A program made the translations under genes and the position numbers. Shown here in pieces: positions 5,533 to 12,116 of a stretch of 15,753 bases of DNA. Under the pieces are notes generated by a model, which saw only the letters and a list, made by a program, of their open reading frames with translations, made no database searches and was not told where the DNA came from. This DNA comes from Treponema sp. (GTDB lineage Bacteria > Spirochaetota > Spirochaetia > Treponematales > Treponemataceae): assembly GCA_016297405.1 (NCBI GenBank), contig JAEDGP010000046.1:1-15753 (forward strand). Direction: 5' to 3'. The stretch's first letter is position 1, and the number at the start of each line of letters is the position of its first letter.

Positions 5533-7542
5533 ATGAGTGAAGAAGATAATCGTCCTAGAACGGCTGATTGGGCTCCTGGCACACTAGATAAAACTAGAAA
5601 AGCAATCGGAAATATTGATCCGACAGAAGCAAAAGTAATGTCAAAAGTTCTGGGAGGGCAAGTAATGTACGAACGTTCCAATAATTCTATTCCGGCATCC
5701 AGTGGTTCAAGAGGGACTGGACGAATCATTCGTCAGTCTAATTCCAATGGAGGATCGTCGGCTGGTTCTGGAACTGCAAAGTCATCATCGGGAAATTCTT
5801 CAAACATTAAGCCATCACGAAAGGGCAGAAAAGGTCAGGAAGAGCTTCCGGTAATTCCTCCAAAATTGGCTGCCAGATTCGACAAACTTATGATGTCGGA
5901 TGAATATGGAATCAAACCGAATTATGGAATCTTTAACTTTGTAAAGAAATTCACAAAAAATGGAACCGAAATGATTATTCCGGAATTTTGTGACATTACT
6001 CTGAAGCATCATATTGATAATCTGCAGGGGTTCATAACCGTAATAAAGACATTGATTCAGATGGCACCTGCGTCATATAAGGCAAAAATTGCAAACGGAA
6101 CGGAAGTTAAATTCAAGTTTTTGCGCATGGTTGCCGGCTGGACTATGCAGAATATAAAACTTGCCCATATTGAATTGGGAGATTTGCCTGCACCATACGT
6201 TGTGACAGACTTGATTCCCTATACAAAAGCGGTTTATCGTATGTTGATCCAGGTTTATTACTATGGTGATACCAAGATTCCAAAACTCATAAAAGAAATT
6301 TATACTGATGAAGCTCAGTATCCGGATGCTCCACAGGATAAGCTTTCTGCATTGGCAAAAGAAGCGATTACTCAGTGGCTCTACATCCAAAATGAAATCA
6401 TCAAAAAGCTTTATCCGCTTTTGATGAGAATGTGTTCAAATACATATGAAGAATATCCAGATTTCTTTAAGGCAAAGGTTGCCGATATTCTGAAATTTGT
6501 GGGGCTTCATAAATATGATCTTCTTTTGCCTGAAAAACCGAAGGAAGAAATAAAGGAAGTTAAAGCTGCTTCCAAAAAGCCTGTAGGACCAATTCGTGGT
6601 GCTAAAGACGCTATTGTCAATACAGGTTTAAATCTGTTGGATCAGCTTTTTCCACAGGCTGGATTTAATAATCTTGCAAGCCATCCAGATATGTATCCAT
6701 ATTTTCAGCCGCTCTACAAATTTGCAGATGGATTCAATGTTATGAGTCCAGAAAATCCGCTTCAGGTAACGGTAGTTCTTTTAAAGATTGTAGAAGATTG
6801 TTTTCAGGGTTGCCGTAACATCAAGTTCACCAATCACGAAGCAGTTGACGTGGGAACGAAAAAGCCGGATTCAATAATGAATGTACTTGATGACTGGAGT
6901 GCTTATCGAGAACAGGTGTTTGAAAAGCTTTATTGCGATCCGTTGAATGAGCTTGTAAACCAGATTTATTCCCAGGATGATTTTGAAAATAGTCACTTTG
7001 GAAAGAAGCTTATGACAAGTCTGCTCTGGCAGGTGAATTATCACTTTATGCCAAGCTTTAAATTTGAGCAGCTTTTGCTTGAACGACCTTCTGATGAAAG
7101 CAAACTTGTTCCGCTGTACTACAGGACAGATTTTGCACGAAAGTATTTTACAGAAGCCGTTTCTCAGTGTGATGCCATGTCAAAAAGTCGCGGAACAGTT
7201 CAGGCAGTTGAGAATCCTTGGGAACACTATAAATTCGATATTCCAAATGAGATTTCAAAGCGTCTTGATGTTTTGCTTGGAGCGCAGAATAAAGGACCGA
7301 ACACAAATGCAAACAACGCAAATCTTTTGAAATATACGCTTTGTATCATTGCTGTTTTGGACTGGTGGATCAATAATCCGGATAGCCCGGCTTATTCCAC
7401 AGTTCCAACGCATATTTTCCGCATTTCTGAAGAAGACGGAAAACCTAAGTTTTCTGTTCCGGAGCGAAATGATCAAAATCAGTTGTTTGCCGAGCAGATC
7501 CGTGCAGCTTATCAGAAAAGAGCTTCAGCACAAGGAAAATAA
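5533..7542 (+). CDS. Large protein of unknown function, probably spirochaete-specific (669 aa)
   Basis: I do not recognise a family. Layout: residues 1-48 charged, with an Arg-Pro-Arg-Thr-Ala-Asp-Trp motif; 50-102 a Ser/Gly/Asn-rich, Lys-ending disordered linker; 104-330 a first mostly helical, hydrophobic domain with several Tyr- and Ile-rich helices. A Lys/Glu/Pro linker follows (about 333-357), then a second helical domain (358-620) and a short basic tail ending Ala-Gln-Gly-Lys. No signal peptide or clear membrane helix is present; one hydrophobic stretch (around Tyr-Thr-Leu-Cys-Ile-Ile-Ala-Val-Leu-Asp) may be a buried helix. No catalytic motif stands out. The ATG at 5533 has GGAG 8 bases upstream and follows the DUF2804 gene by 17 bases. 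The two-domain build and disordered linkers suggest a scaffold or binding protein, which is inference. It converges on the downstream minus-strand gene with a 15-bp gap and no visible terminator. Confidence 0.85.
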   Translation: MSEEDNRPRTADWAPGTLDKTRKAIGNIDPTEAKVMSKVLGGQVMYERSNNSIPASSGSRGTGRIIRQSNSNGGSSAGSGTAKSSSGNSSNIKPSRKGRKGQEELPVIPPKLAARFDKLMMSDEYGIKPNYGIFNFVKKFTKNGTEMIIPEFCDITLKHHIDNLQGFITVIKTLIQMAPASYKAKIANGTEVKFKFLRMVAGWTMQNIKLAHIELGDLPAPYVVTDLIPYTKAVYRMLIQVYYYGDTKIPKLIKEIYTDEAQYPDAPQDKLSALAKEAITQWLYIQNEIIKKLYPLLMRMCSNTYEEYPDFFKAKVADILKFVGLHKYDLLLPEKPKEEIKEVKAASKKPVGPIRGAKDAIVNTGLNLLDQLFPQAGFNNLASHPDMYPYFQPLYKFADGFNVMSPENPLQVTVVLLKIVEDCFQGCRNIKFTNHEAVDVGTKKPDSIMNVLDDWSAYREQVFEKLYCDPLNELVNQIYSQDDFENSHFGKKLMTSLLWQVNYHFMPSFKFEQLLLERPSDESKLVPLYYRTDFARKYFTEAVSQCDAMSKSRGTVQAVENPWEHYKFDIPNEISKRLDVLLGAQNKGPNTNANNANLLKYTLCIIAVLDWWINNPDSPAYSTVPTHIFRISEEDGKPKFSVPERNDQNQLFAEQIRAAYQKRASAQGK

Positions 7543-7557
7543 GGCAGCGAGCTTGTG

Positions 7558-8856
7558 TTAGTCATCAGGTTGCTGTGATAGCTCTTGTCTGTAATAGCGG
7601 TTATCCAATATTACGATGCCGCTAGTGCCGTCAGCATCATCAATGGTGGAAAGGTTCGTGTGGTAGCCCAGCAGTTGCTGGTAAAATTCGTCTTTGCATT
7701 GAAATTCTGGGCTCTGTACAAAATCAATGTTTCTGATCATGGTTTTTATGCAGGACTTGTTCCACAAAACTCGTGTGTGAGAGCCAAGAAACTGGTCGAA
7801 TGGCAAATTAAGCAGGTTTTGGCAAACTTTTTTTGTTTCATCAAGGGAAAGGGATTCTTTCATGAATAACCATACATAATTTCCTAGGGAATCACCGGAC
7901 AAAAGTATGCGCTCTTCCTTGATTAAAAGTCCGAGTGCGCCTTTTGTGTGGCCGTAAAGCGGAACTGCCTGAACTGAAATGTCGCCAAGATCGAAAAAAT
8001 CGCCGGCTCGGTATGGTTTAAATGGAGGTCGTTTCAAATCTTTACAGATGTCGCGCATCTGCTGGGATGTGAATTTAACCTGTCTTTTTGCTTCATAGGC
8101 ATCGATTTCTTTGTAAGCATCTTTATCCTTTTCTGGCGTCAGAACCTGATCAAAAAAGCAGTTGCCAAAACAATGGTCTGGGTGTCCATGGGTGTTCACA
8201 ACAAGAAATGGGGTGCGCACAAGTTTTTTCACAAGAGTATCAATATCGCTTACTCCCCAGCCGGTATCTACCAGCAAAGCTTTTTGCGTTCCTTTAATCA
8301 GCGTCATAAAAACGCCGGTTCCATCAGTAATGTGAAGAATGTTGTCTTTTATTGGCTGCACTACAAAGCTTGTCTTTGTCGCATATTTTTCAAAAATTAC
8401 AGGCATTGTTTCAGGTTGTCCACCAGCAAACCAGCCGGCATTCTTTAGTGTAACCCTTGCTTTTTTTGTCTGATCTTCCGGGGCTTTTGAAAAACCATGC
8501 TGTTCAAGAATTGCAGCAAGCTCTGGATTGTGGGATTCTACTACAATAGCAATTCTGTCTGTTTTGAAGTGAAAGAAAAATTCTTTTTGGGCAAGTTCCA
8601 AAAGATGTCCGATGTTTTTCGATGTGAAAAATGTGTTTTCCAAATCAAATGAAAATATGCAGGTGTGCTTGAAATAATCCCTGCTGATGTTGTGAAATGC
8701 CTGTGCTGCTCCAATTCCTTTTTGTGTGTTATGCAGAAACTGATGTTGTTTTTGAAAAATCTGCCATTGGCAAAAGTATTTTTTGTTCTGATTTTTATCC
8801 TGCAGTATGTTTGTGAAATTTTCCTGCAAAAGCAAATCTTCAAAATTCAAATTCAT
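7558..8856 (-). CDS. Metallo-beta-lactamase-fold hydrolase with GNAT-like N-terminal region (432 aa)
   Basis: The C-terminal part (about 165-400) is a metallo-beta-lactamase hydrolase. It has Thr-His-Gly-His-Pro-Asp-His at 222-228, Gly-His-Thr at 302-304 (His303), Gly-Asp-Ser at 321-323 (Asp322) and Gly-Ser-His at 358-360. The binuclear metal site is therefore complete. Residues 75-125 resemble the second half of a GNAT acetyltransferase, with Asn-Ile-Gly-His-Leu-Leu-Glu-Leu-Ala and then His-Asn-Pro-Glu-Leu-Ala-Ala-Ile-Leu-Glu-Gln-His-Gly-Phe. The usual Arg/Gln-x-x-Gly-x-Gly/Ala acetyl-CoA loop is poorly conserved, so it may be a binding or relic domain. The substrate is unknown. The ATG overlaps the stop of the upstream RNA methyltransferase gene as ATGA, so the two are translationally coupled. 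It is the last gene of a three-gene operon. Confidence 0.85.
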   Translation of the reverse strand: MNLNFEDLLLQENFTNILQDKNQNKKYFCQWQIFQKQHQFLHNTQKGIGAAQAFHNISRDYFKHTCIFSFDLENTFFTSKNIGHLLELAQKEFFFHFKTDRIAIVVESHNPELAAILEQHGFSKAPEDQTKKARVTLKNAGWFAGGQPETMPVIFEKYATKTSFVVQPIKDNILHITDGTGVFMTLIKGTQKALLVDTGWGVSDIDTLVKKLVRTPFLVVNTHGHPDHCFGNCFFDQVLTPEKDKDAYKEIDAYEAKRQVKFTSQQMRDICKDLKRPPFKPYRAGDFFDLGDISVQAVPLYGHTKGALGLLIKEERILLSGDSLGNYVWLFMKESLSLDETKKVCQNLLNLPFDQFLGSHTRVLWNKSCIKTMIRNIDFVQSPEFQCKDEFYQQLLGYHTNLSTIDDADGTSGIVILDNRYYRQELSQQPDD

Positions 8857-9686
8857 TTATTTGCTTTTGTTTCCAGACATTCAACCCATTTTTGCATAAG
8901 AATGCCAAATGCAACGCCAACATTCAATGAAGCTTTTAGACCTTTCATGGGGATTGTAACCCGGCCATAAGTTGCCTTTTGCAAAGCCTGAGGGCTTACT
9001 CCAAGTTCTTCAGAACCGATAATACATATTCCCTGTTGTGGAAAGTCAAATTCATCGATGGGGGTGCCCCCTGTTTCCAAAGTGAAGATTGGCAGATCCT
9101 GTGGCAGCTCGTCCAAAGAACAGCGGGTGTAGCCCATTGTTTCAATGCATCCCATGCCGCTACGAATGGCCCTGGGTTGCTCAGGATCAACACAGAATGG
9201 AGAAATGAATACTTTTTCGGCACCCATTCCTTCTGCGGTTCTGAAGATCGAGCCCATATTGAAAGGCGAGCGAATGTCTTCTGCATATACGCAAACACCT
9301 GGATAAAAATCTCTTTTGATAACAACGCCATTTTCGTCTGTGGGAGCGGCGTGGGGGGCTATAACCAGATCCCATTCAGCAGGAAAAGTTCCAATTAATG
9401 CCAAAAGATGGTTCCTGGCACAATTGCAAACCCTTAATTCGTCAAAAGGTTTTGTCTGCAATACTTGAGTTATTTCTAAACGAGCGGCTTCTGATAATTT
9501 TGGATCTTTTAGAAGAATTTCCGTTATTTTTTTAACGTATTCTGCACGAGGCATTTGCTTAAAGGAATATTCGGTTCCTTTTTCTGCAATGCCAGCAATG
9601 TCCCTTTCAAGAGCTCCAAAAGTAAGTGCCAGTTTTCTGCGTTTTTGGCCACCGCTAAGCTGAAAAAGTTTATCTGGTTCAATCAT
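8853..9686 (-). CDS. TrmH/SpoU-family RNA 2'-O-methyltransferase (277 aa)
   Basis: A SAM-dependent SPOUT-class methyltransferase expected to methylate a ribose 2'-OH of rRNA or tRNA. The C-terminal half carries all three SpoU motifs. Motif 1 is Asn143-x-Gly-Ser-x-x-Arg149-Thr-Ala. Motif 2 is Ile-Ile-Gly-Ser-Glu-Glu-Leu-Gly at about 222-229. Motif 3 is Ile-Pro-Met-Lys-Gly-Leu followed by Ser-Leu-Asn-Val (245-256), where the knot binds SAM. The N-terminal ~115 residues are helical and do not look like the L30e-type domain of RlmB or the usual TrmH extension, so the target RNA is open. The start is ATG at 9686, 9 bases after the upstream stop; no good ribosome-binding site precedes it, suggesting coupling or reinitiation. 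It is the middle gene of the operon, overlapping the next by ATGA. Confidence 0.88.
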   Translation of the reverse strand: MIEPDKLFQLSGGQKRRKLALTFGALERDIAGIAEKGTEYSFKQMPRAEYVKKITEILLKDPKLSEAARLEITQVLQTKPFDELRVCNCARNHLLALIGTFPAEWDLVIAPHAAPTDENGVVIKRDFYPGVCVYAEDIRSPFNMGSIFRTAEGMGAEKVFISPFCVDPEQPRAIRSGMGCIETMGYTRCSLDELPQDLPIFTLETGGTPIDEFDFPQQGICIIGSEELGVSPQALQKATYGRVTIPMKGLKASLNVGVAFGILMQKWVECLETKANK

Positions 9687-9695
9687 TTGCTGTAA

Positions 9696-10844
9696 TTAGT
9701 ATGCCAGTTTCAGAAGGTCAAACAAATCGTCGGTTGTCATGCTTCTAGGCAGGCTGTTTATAAAATCAAGTTGGCCTGCGTCTTCAGCAACAAGAGCCAG
9801 CTGCTCAACGGTAACTCCCAAATCTTTAAGACGAACAGGAAGGTTTGATTTTGCAAGGCGCTGGCGAATGTTTTCTGCAAATGCAGAGACTGCTTCTTCC
9901 TTTTCCATATCTGCAGGAATGGCCCCAAAGCAGCGGCCGATTTTTACGACTTTTTCGGTCTTGAACTTGCAGGCATCTTCAAGAATGTAAGGGAAAAGAA
10001 TTGAAGCAACAAGGGCGCGGGAAATCTTGAATCTTGCATTCATTGTAAGAGCCAGAAGACTTGCCACACCAATTGCGCTTGAGGCCGTTGCGATGGAAGC
10101 CATGCAGCCAGATTGAGCCAAAAGCTGTTCTGCTGGTGTAGAAATTTCCAGGGTTTTTGCGCCATCAAGTCCGTAGCTCATAAGTTCGGCTGCTTTTTCT
10201 GCGAACATGTCGCTAAAGAAAGTTGCTTTTTGTGAAATGTAAGCTTCCGTAGCAAGACAAAGACTTTCCAAAGCCAGTGATGAAGTCTGGTTTTCTGTTA
10301 ATGTCATTGCAAGATTTGGATCCCAAAGAACCAGTTTACAAAGTCCATTTTGGGTTTTTAAAAGTCGCACCTGATGGCTTCGAGAATCTATAATCGGTAT
10401 AGTCTGGGAAAAAATGTATGGTGCGCGGATTGTAGTCGGTACACAAATAAGTGGAATGGAAGCAGTAGTTGGAACAGCTCCTTCCATGTAGTCATATATG
10501 CTATGGTTTTCGTTAAAAAGCGAAGCAATTGCAGCACCGGCGTGCAAAGCCTTGGCACCTCCGGCAGCAATGATTCCGTGAACATGGCTTTTTTGCGCCA
10601 GTTCCAATGCCTTTTCGATTTCCTGAGTGTTTGCTCCATCGGTAAGATTATCAAATACAAAGAAATCAACCTTTCTTTCGTTCAGGGACTGAAGTATTTT
10701 TTCCTGAAGATTTACTTCTTTTAATACTGGATCAAGAATCACCATGAATTTTGAACCGTAGGACTTTGCGTATTGTGCAAGACGGCTGGCGGTATAAGAT
10801 CCCTGAACGATATTTTGTGAAATTTTAAAGATAAAATCTGCCAT
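9696..10844 (-). CDS. Iron-alcohol-dehydrogenase-fold protein lacking the metal-binding histidines (382 aa)
   Basis: Length and layout fit the iron-containing alcohol dehydrogenase/glycerol dehydrogenase superfamily. There is a nucleotide-binding N-terminal half with Ile-Ala-Ala-Gly-Gly-Ala-Lys-Ala (92-99) in place of GGGS-D, and Pro-Leu-Ile-Cys-Val-Pro-Thr-Thr (131-138). A helical C-terminal half follows. The metal site is missing. Where the family has Gly-Met-Asp-Ala-Leu-Thr-His-Ala, this protein has Ala-Leu-Glu193-Ser-Leu-Cys-Leu197-Ala. Where it has His at the Ala-His position and in Pro-His-Gly, this protein has Leu266 and Arg276. The alignment runs without gaps through Ile-Leu-Phe-Pro. 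It is probably not a normal metal-dependent dehydrogenase; it may use another chemistry or only bind a ligand. The ATG has GGAG 9 bases upstream. It is the first gene of the operon. Confidence 0.8.
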   Translation of the reverse strand: MADFIFKISQNIVQGSYTASRLAQYAKSYGSKFMVILDPVLKEVNLQEKILQSLNERKVDFFVFDNLTDGANTQEIEKALELAQKSHVHGIIAAGGAKALHAGAAIASLFNENHSIYDYMEGAVPTTASIPLICVPTTIRAPYIFSQTIPIIDSRSHQVRLLKTQNGLCKLVLWDPNLAMTLTENQTSSLALESLCLATEAYISQKATFFSDMFAEKAAELMSYGLDGAKTLEISTPAEQLLAQSGCMASIATASSAIGVASLLALTMNARFKISRALVASILFPYILEDACKFKTEKVVKIGRCFGAIPADMEKEEAVSAFAENIRQRLAKSNLPVRLKDLGVTVEQLALVAEDAGQLDFINSLPRSMTTDDLFDLLKLAY

Positions 10845-10897
10845 TTATAAATTCTCCGATTGTTTTATTTTTAAAAACATTGGGGTAGTATAAAACA

Positions 10898-10927
10898 AAA
10901 AAGGCGGAATTTCTATTCCGCCTTTTT
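10898..10927. terminator. Rho-independent terminator after flgM
   Basis: AAAAAGGCGGAAT (10898-10910) pairs perfectly with ATTCCGCCTTTTT (10915-10927) around a TTCT loop. The flanking A and T runs allow termination in both directions. It lies 40 bp beyond the flgM stop (minus strand) and just upstream of the alcohol-dehydrogenase-like gene, so it separates the two minus-strand units. Confidence 0.92.
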
Positions 10928-10966
10928 GTATTTTCATCTAAACATTAGTTTTCTAGAAAATATGGA

Positions 10967-11263
10967 TTACAAACCGAAGCTTTCCATGATACGGTCAGCG
11001 GCTGAAGCAATTCTTTCGCTGTTAAAATAATTTGGATCCTGCAATTTTGCCTTAACTTCAGCAATTCTGTCTGCACGAACATCAGGTGTTTCTGCAGCAA
11101 CCTGTTTCATGTAGTAGATTTCTGCCATTTCTTTGGCTTCAGCTGATACAGAGATTGAATCTGAACCAAAGCTAGACTTCTGAGTCTGAGATGTGCGCTT
11201 TGTTCCCTGTACATTGTTGAGTGCATTAATTCCTGCAACTGTCATTTTGCTGTCTATCATCAT
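10967..11263 (-). CDS. flgM: FlgM, anti-sigma28 factor (98 aa)
   Basis: A negative regulator of flagellin-class transcription that binds sigma28 (FliA) until it is exported through the flagellar apparatus. The N-terminal ~33 residues are polar and probably disordered, as in known FlgM. The conserved part starts at Asp-Ser-Ile-Ser-Val-Ser (35-40), followed by a helix and then Thr-Pro-Asp-Val-Arg-Ala-Asp-Arg-Ile (59-67). It ends in the helix Ala-Ala-Asp-Arg-Ile-Met-Glu-Ser-Phe (88-96). Length matches the family. Start is ATG at 11263, with AGGA 5 bases upstream; a second ATG one codon on is equally possible. It lies 22 bp behind rsmI in the same direction and ends at a strong terminator. A sigma28-like promoter overlaps the end of rsmI. 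Confidence 0.85.
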   Translation of the reverse strand: MMIDSKMTVAGINALNNVQGTKRTSQTQKSSFGSDSISVSAEAKEMAEIYYMKQVAAETPDVRADRIAEVKAKLQDPNYFNSERIASAADRIMESFGL

Positions 11264-11285
11264 ATTCGTCCTGCCCCTCTACCTT

Positions 11286-11993
11286 TTAATTATCGGTAGA
11301 TTCATCAGAAAGTTGAACTTTTTTTATGCCTGAAATGAAAATTGCAAACTCACCTTTAATCGATTGTCTGGCAGCAAAGTCATCTCTAAGCTCTGCAGCA
11401 GTCCCTTCGACTATTTCTTCATGCAATTTCGTCAATTCACGGCCAATCACAACATTGCGATTACTATCAATATCGGCAATATCCGTCAAAAGCTTAACGA
11501 TTCTGAACGGAGATTCGTACAAAACTATGGCATCACCAGTTGCCAGCAGCTCACGCAAGCGACCGCGACGTCTCCCTGGTTTTGGCGAAAGAAAGCCTTC
11601 AAAAATCAAAGTTTTTCCACCTGCTCCAGCTACACTTACCAGAGAAGCAAATGCACTTGGTCCAGGAATTGGAACAACTGTGTGTCCGGCTTTTCTGACA
11701 AGTCCTGCAAGAACAGCACCAGGATCACTGATTCCAGGAGTTCCTGCATCGCTGGCATAAGCAACGTTCTGACCCTCATCCATGAGCTTAATGATTTTCT
11801 GTGCTGCAGAATCTTCGTTCTGTGAGCGACAGGAAATCAAAGGCTTTCTGATTTCAAAATGAGTCAAAAGCTGCAAGGTATGCCTTGTATCTTCACAAGC
11901 TATCACATCCACTGACTTGAATGTTTCTACAGCACGATAAGTGATATCTCCAAGATTGCCAATTGGCGTACCTACAATAAAAAGCGTCGACAC
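11286..11993 (-). CDS. rsmI: RsmI, 16S rRNA C1402 2'-O-methyltransferase (235 aa)
   Basis: Methylates the ribose of C1402 in the decoding centre of 16S rRNA, using SAM. This is a tetrapyrrole-methylase-fold enzyme with the family signatures Leu-Phe-Ile-Val-Gly-Thr-Pro-Ile-Gly-Asn-Leu at 4-14, Cys-Glu-Asp-Thr-Arg (33-37), Ser-Asp-Ala-Gly-Thr-Pro-Gly-Ile-Ser-Asp-Pro-Gly (81-92), Pro-Gly-Pro-Ser-Ala (110-114), Phe-Glu-Gly-Phe-Leu (131-135), Tyr-Glu-Ser-Pro-Phe-Arg (159-164) and Arg-Glu-Leu-Thr-Lys-Leu (185-190). It is shorter at the C-terminus than the E. coli enzyme, as in many bacteria. Start is GTG at 11993, fixed by homology (Met-Ser-Thr-Leu-Phe-Ile-Val-Gly). No ribosome-binding site precedes it; instead a -10 TATAAT ends 6 bases upstream, predicting a leaderless mRNA. 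The longer frame to 12098 starts with TTG and would cover the promoter. flgM follows. Confidence 0.93.
   Translation of the reverse strand: MSTLFIVGTPIGNLGDITYRAVETFKSVDVIACEDTRHTLQLLTHFEIRKPLISCRSQNEDSAAQKIIKLMDEGQNVAYASDAGTPGISDPGAVLAGLVRKAGHTVVPIPGPSAFASLVSVAGAGGKTLIFEGFLSPKPGRRRGRLRELLATGDAIVLYESPFRIVKLLTDIADIDSNRNVVIGRELTKLHEEIVEGTAAELRDDFAARQSIKGEFAIFISGIKKVQLSDESTDN
11290..11311 (-). promoter_or_regulatory. Possible sigma28 (FliA) promoter for flgM, inside the end of rsmI
   Basis: On the minus strand, ACCGATAA (11290-11297) differs from the sigma28 -10 consensus GCCGATAA at one base. TCAA, 15 bp upstream (about 11313-11316), matches the TAAA -35 core at 3 of 4. A start near 11283 would leave a ~20-base leader containing the ribosome-binding site. 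The site lies within the last rsmI codons, so coding constraint may explain it. Confidence 0.4.
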
Positions 11994-11999
11994 ACAATT

Positions 12000-12028
12000 A
12001 TTATAGTAAGAAAAAAACAAATTCTCAA
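12000..12028 (-). promoter_or_regulatory. Sigma70-type promoter of rsmI, predicted leaderless
   Basis: On the minus strand: -35 TTGAGA (12023-12028), a 17-bp spacer, and a perfect -10 TATAAT (12000-12005). Only six bases (11994-11999) separate the -10 from the GTG start at 11993, so transcription should begin on or next to the start codon. Confidence 0.8.
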
Positions 12029-12043
12029 TCAAGATTTTACGAT

Positions 12044-12098
12044 TTGCAGAAAAAATTGTGCTTATTCTTAAAAAACTGAAGCTGAACCGTTTCTGCAA
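12044..12098. repeat. 9-bp inverted repeat between pflX-type gene and rsmI
   Basis: TTGCAGAAA (12044-12052) and TTTCTGCAA (12090-12098) are perfect inverted copies with 37 bp between. They lie downstream of the radical SAM gene and upstream of the rsmI -35 box. Possible weak terminator with a large loop, or paired operator half-sites; neither is firm. Confidence 0.35.
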
Positions 12099-12116
12099 GA
12101 TTCCATTTTTTCAACG

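Noticed and set aside
8665..9398. Plus-strand frames of 101 and 139 residues opposite the RNA methyltransferase region
   Set aside because: They are shadows of strongly conserved minus-strand genes, and no recognisable domain is seen.
10887..10892. -10 box TATACT for the alcohol-dehydrogenase-like operon
   Set aside because: The -10 is plausible, but no -35 sequence stands at the right distance; that position falls within the terminator stem.
11994..12098. N-terminal extension of RsmI (TTG at 12098)
   Set aside because: The extra 35 residues have no homology to the family and overlap a strong promoter.
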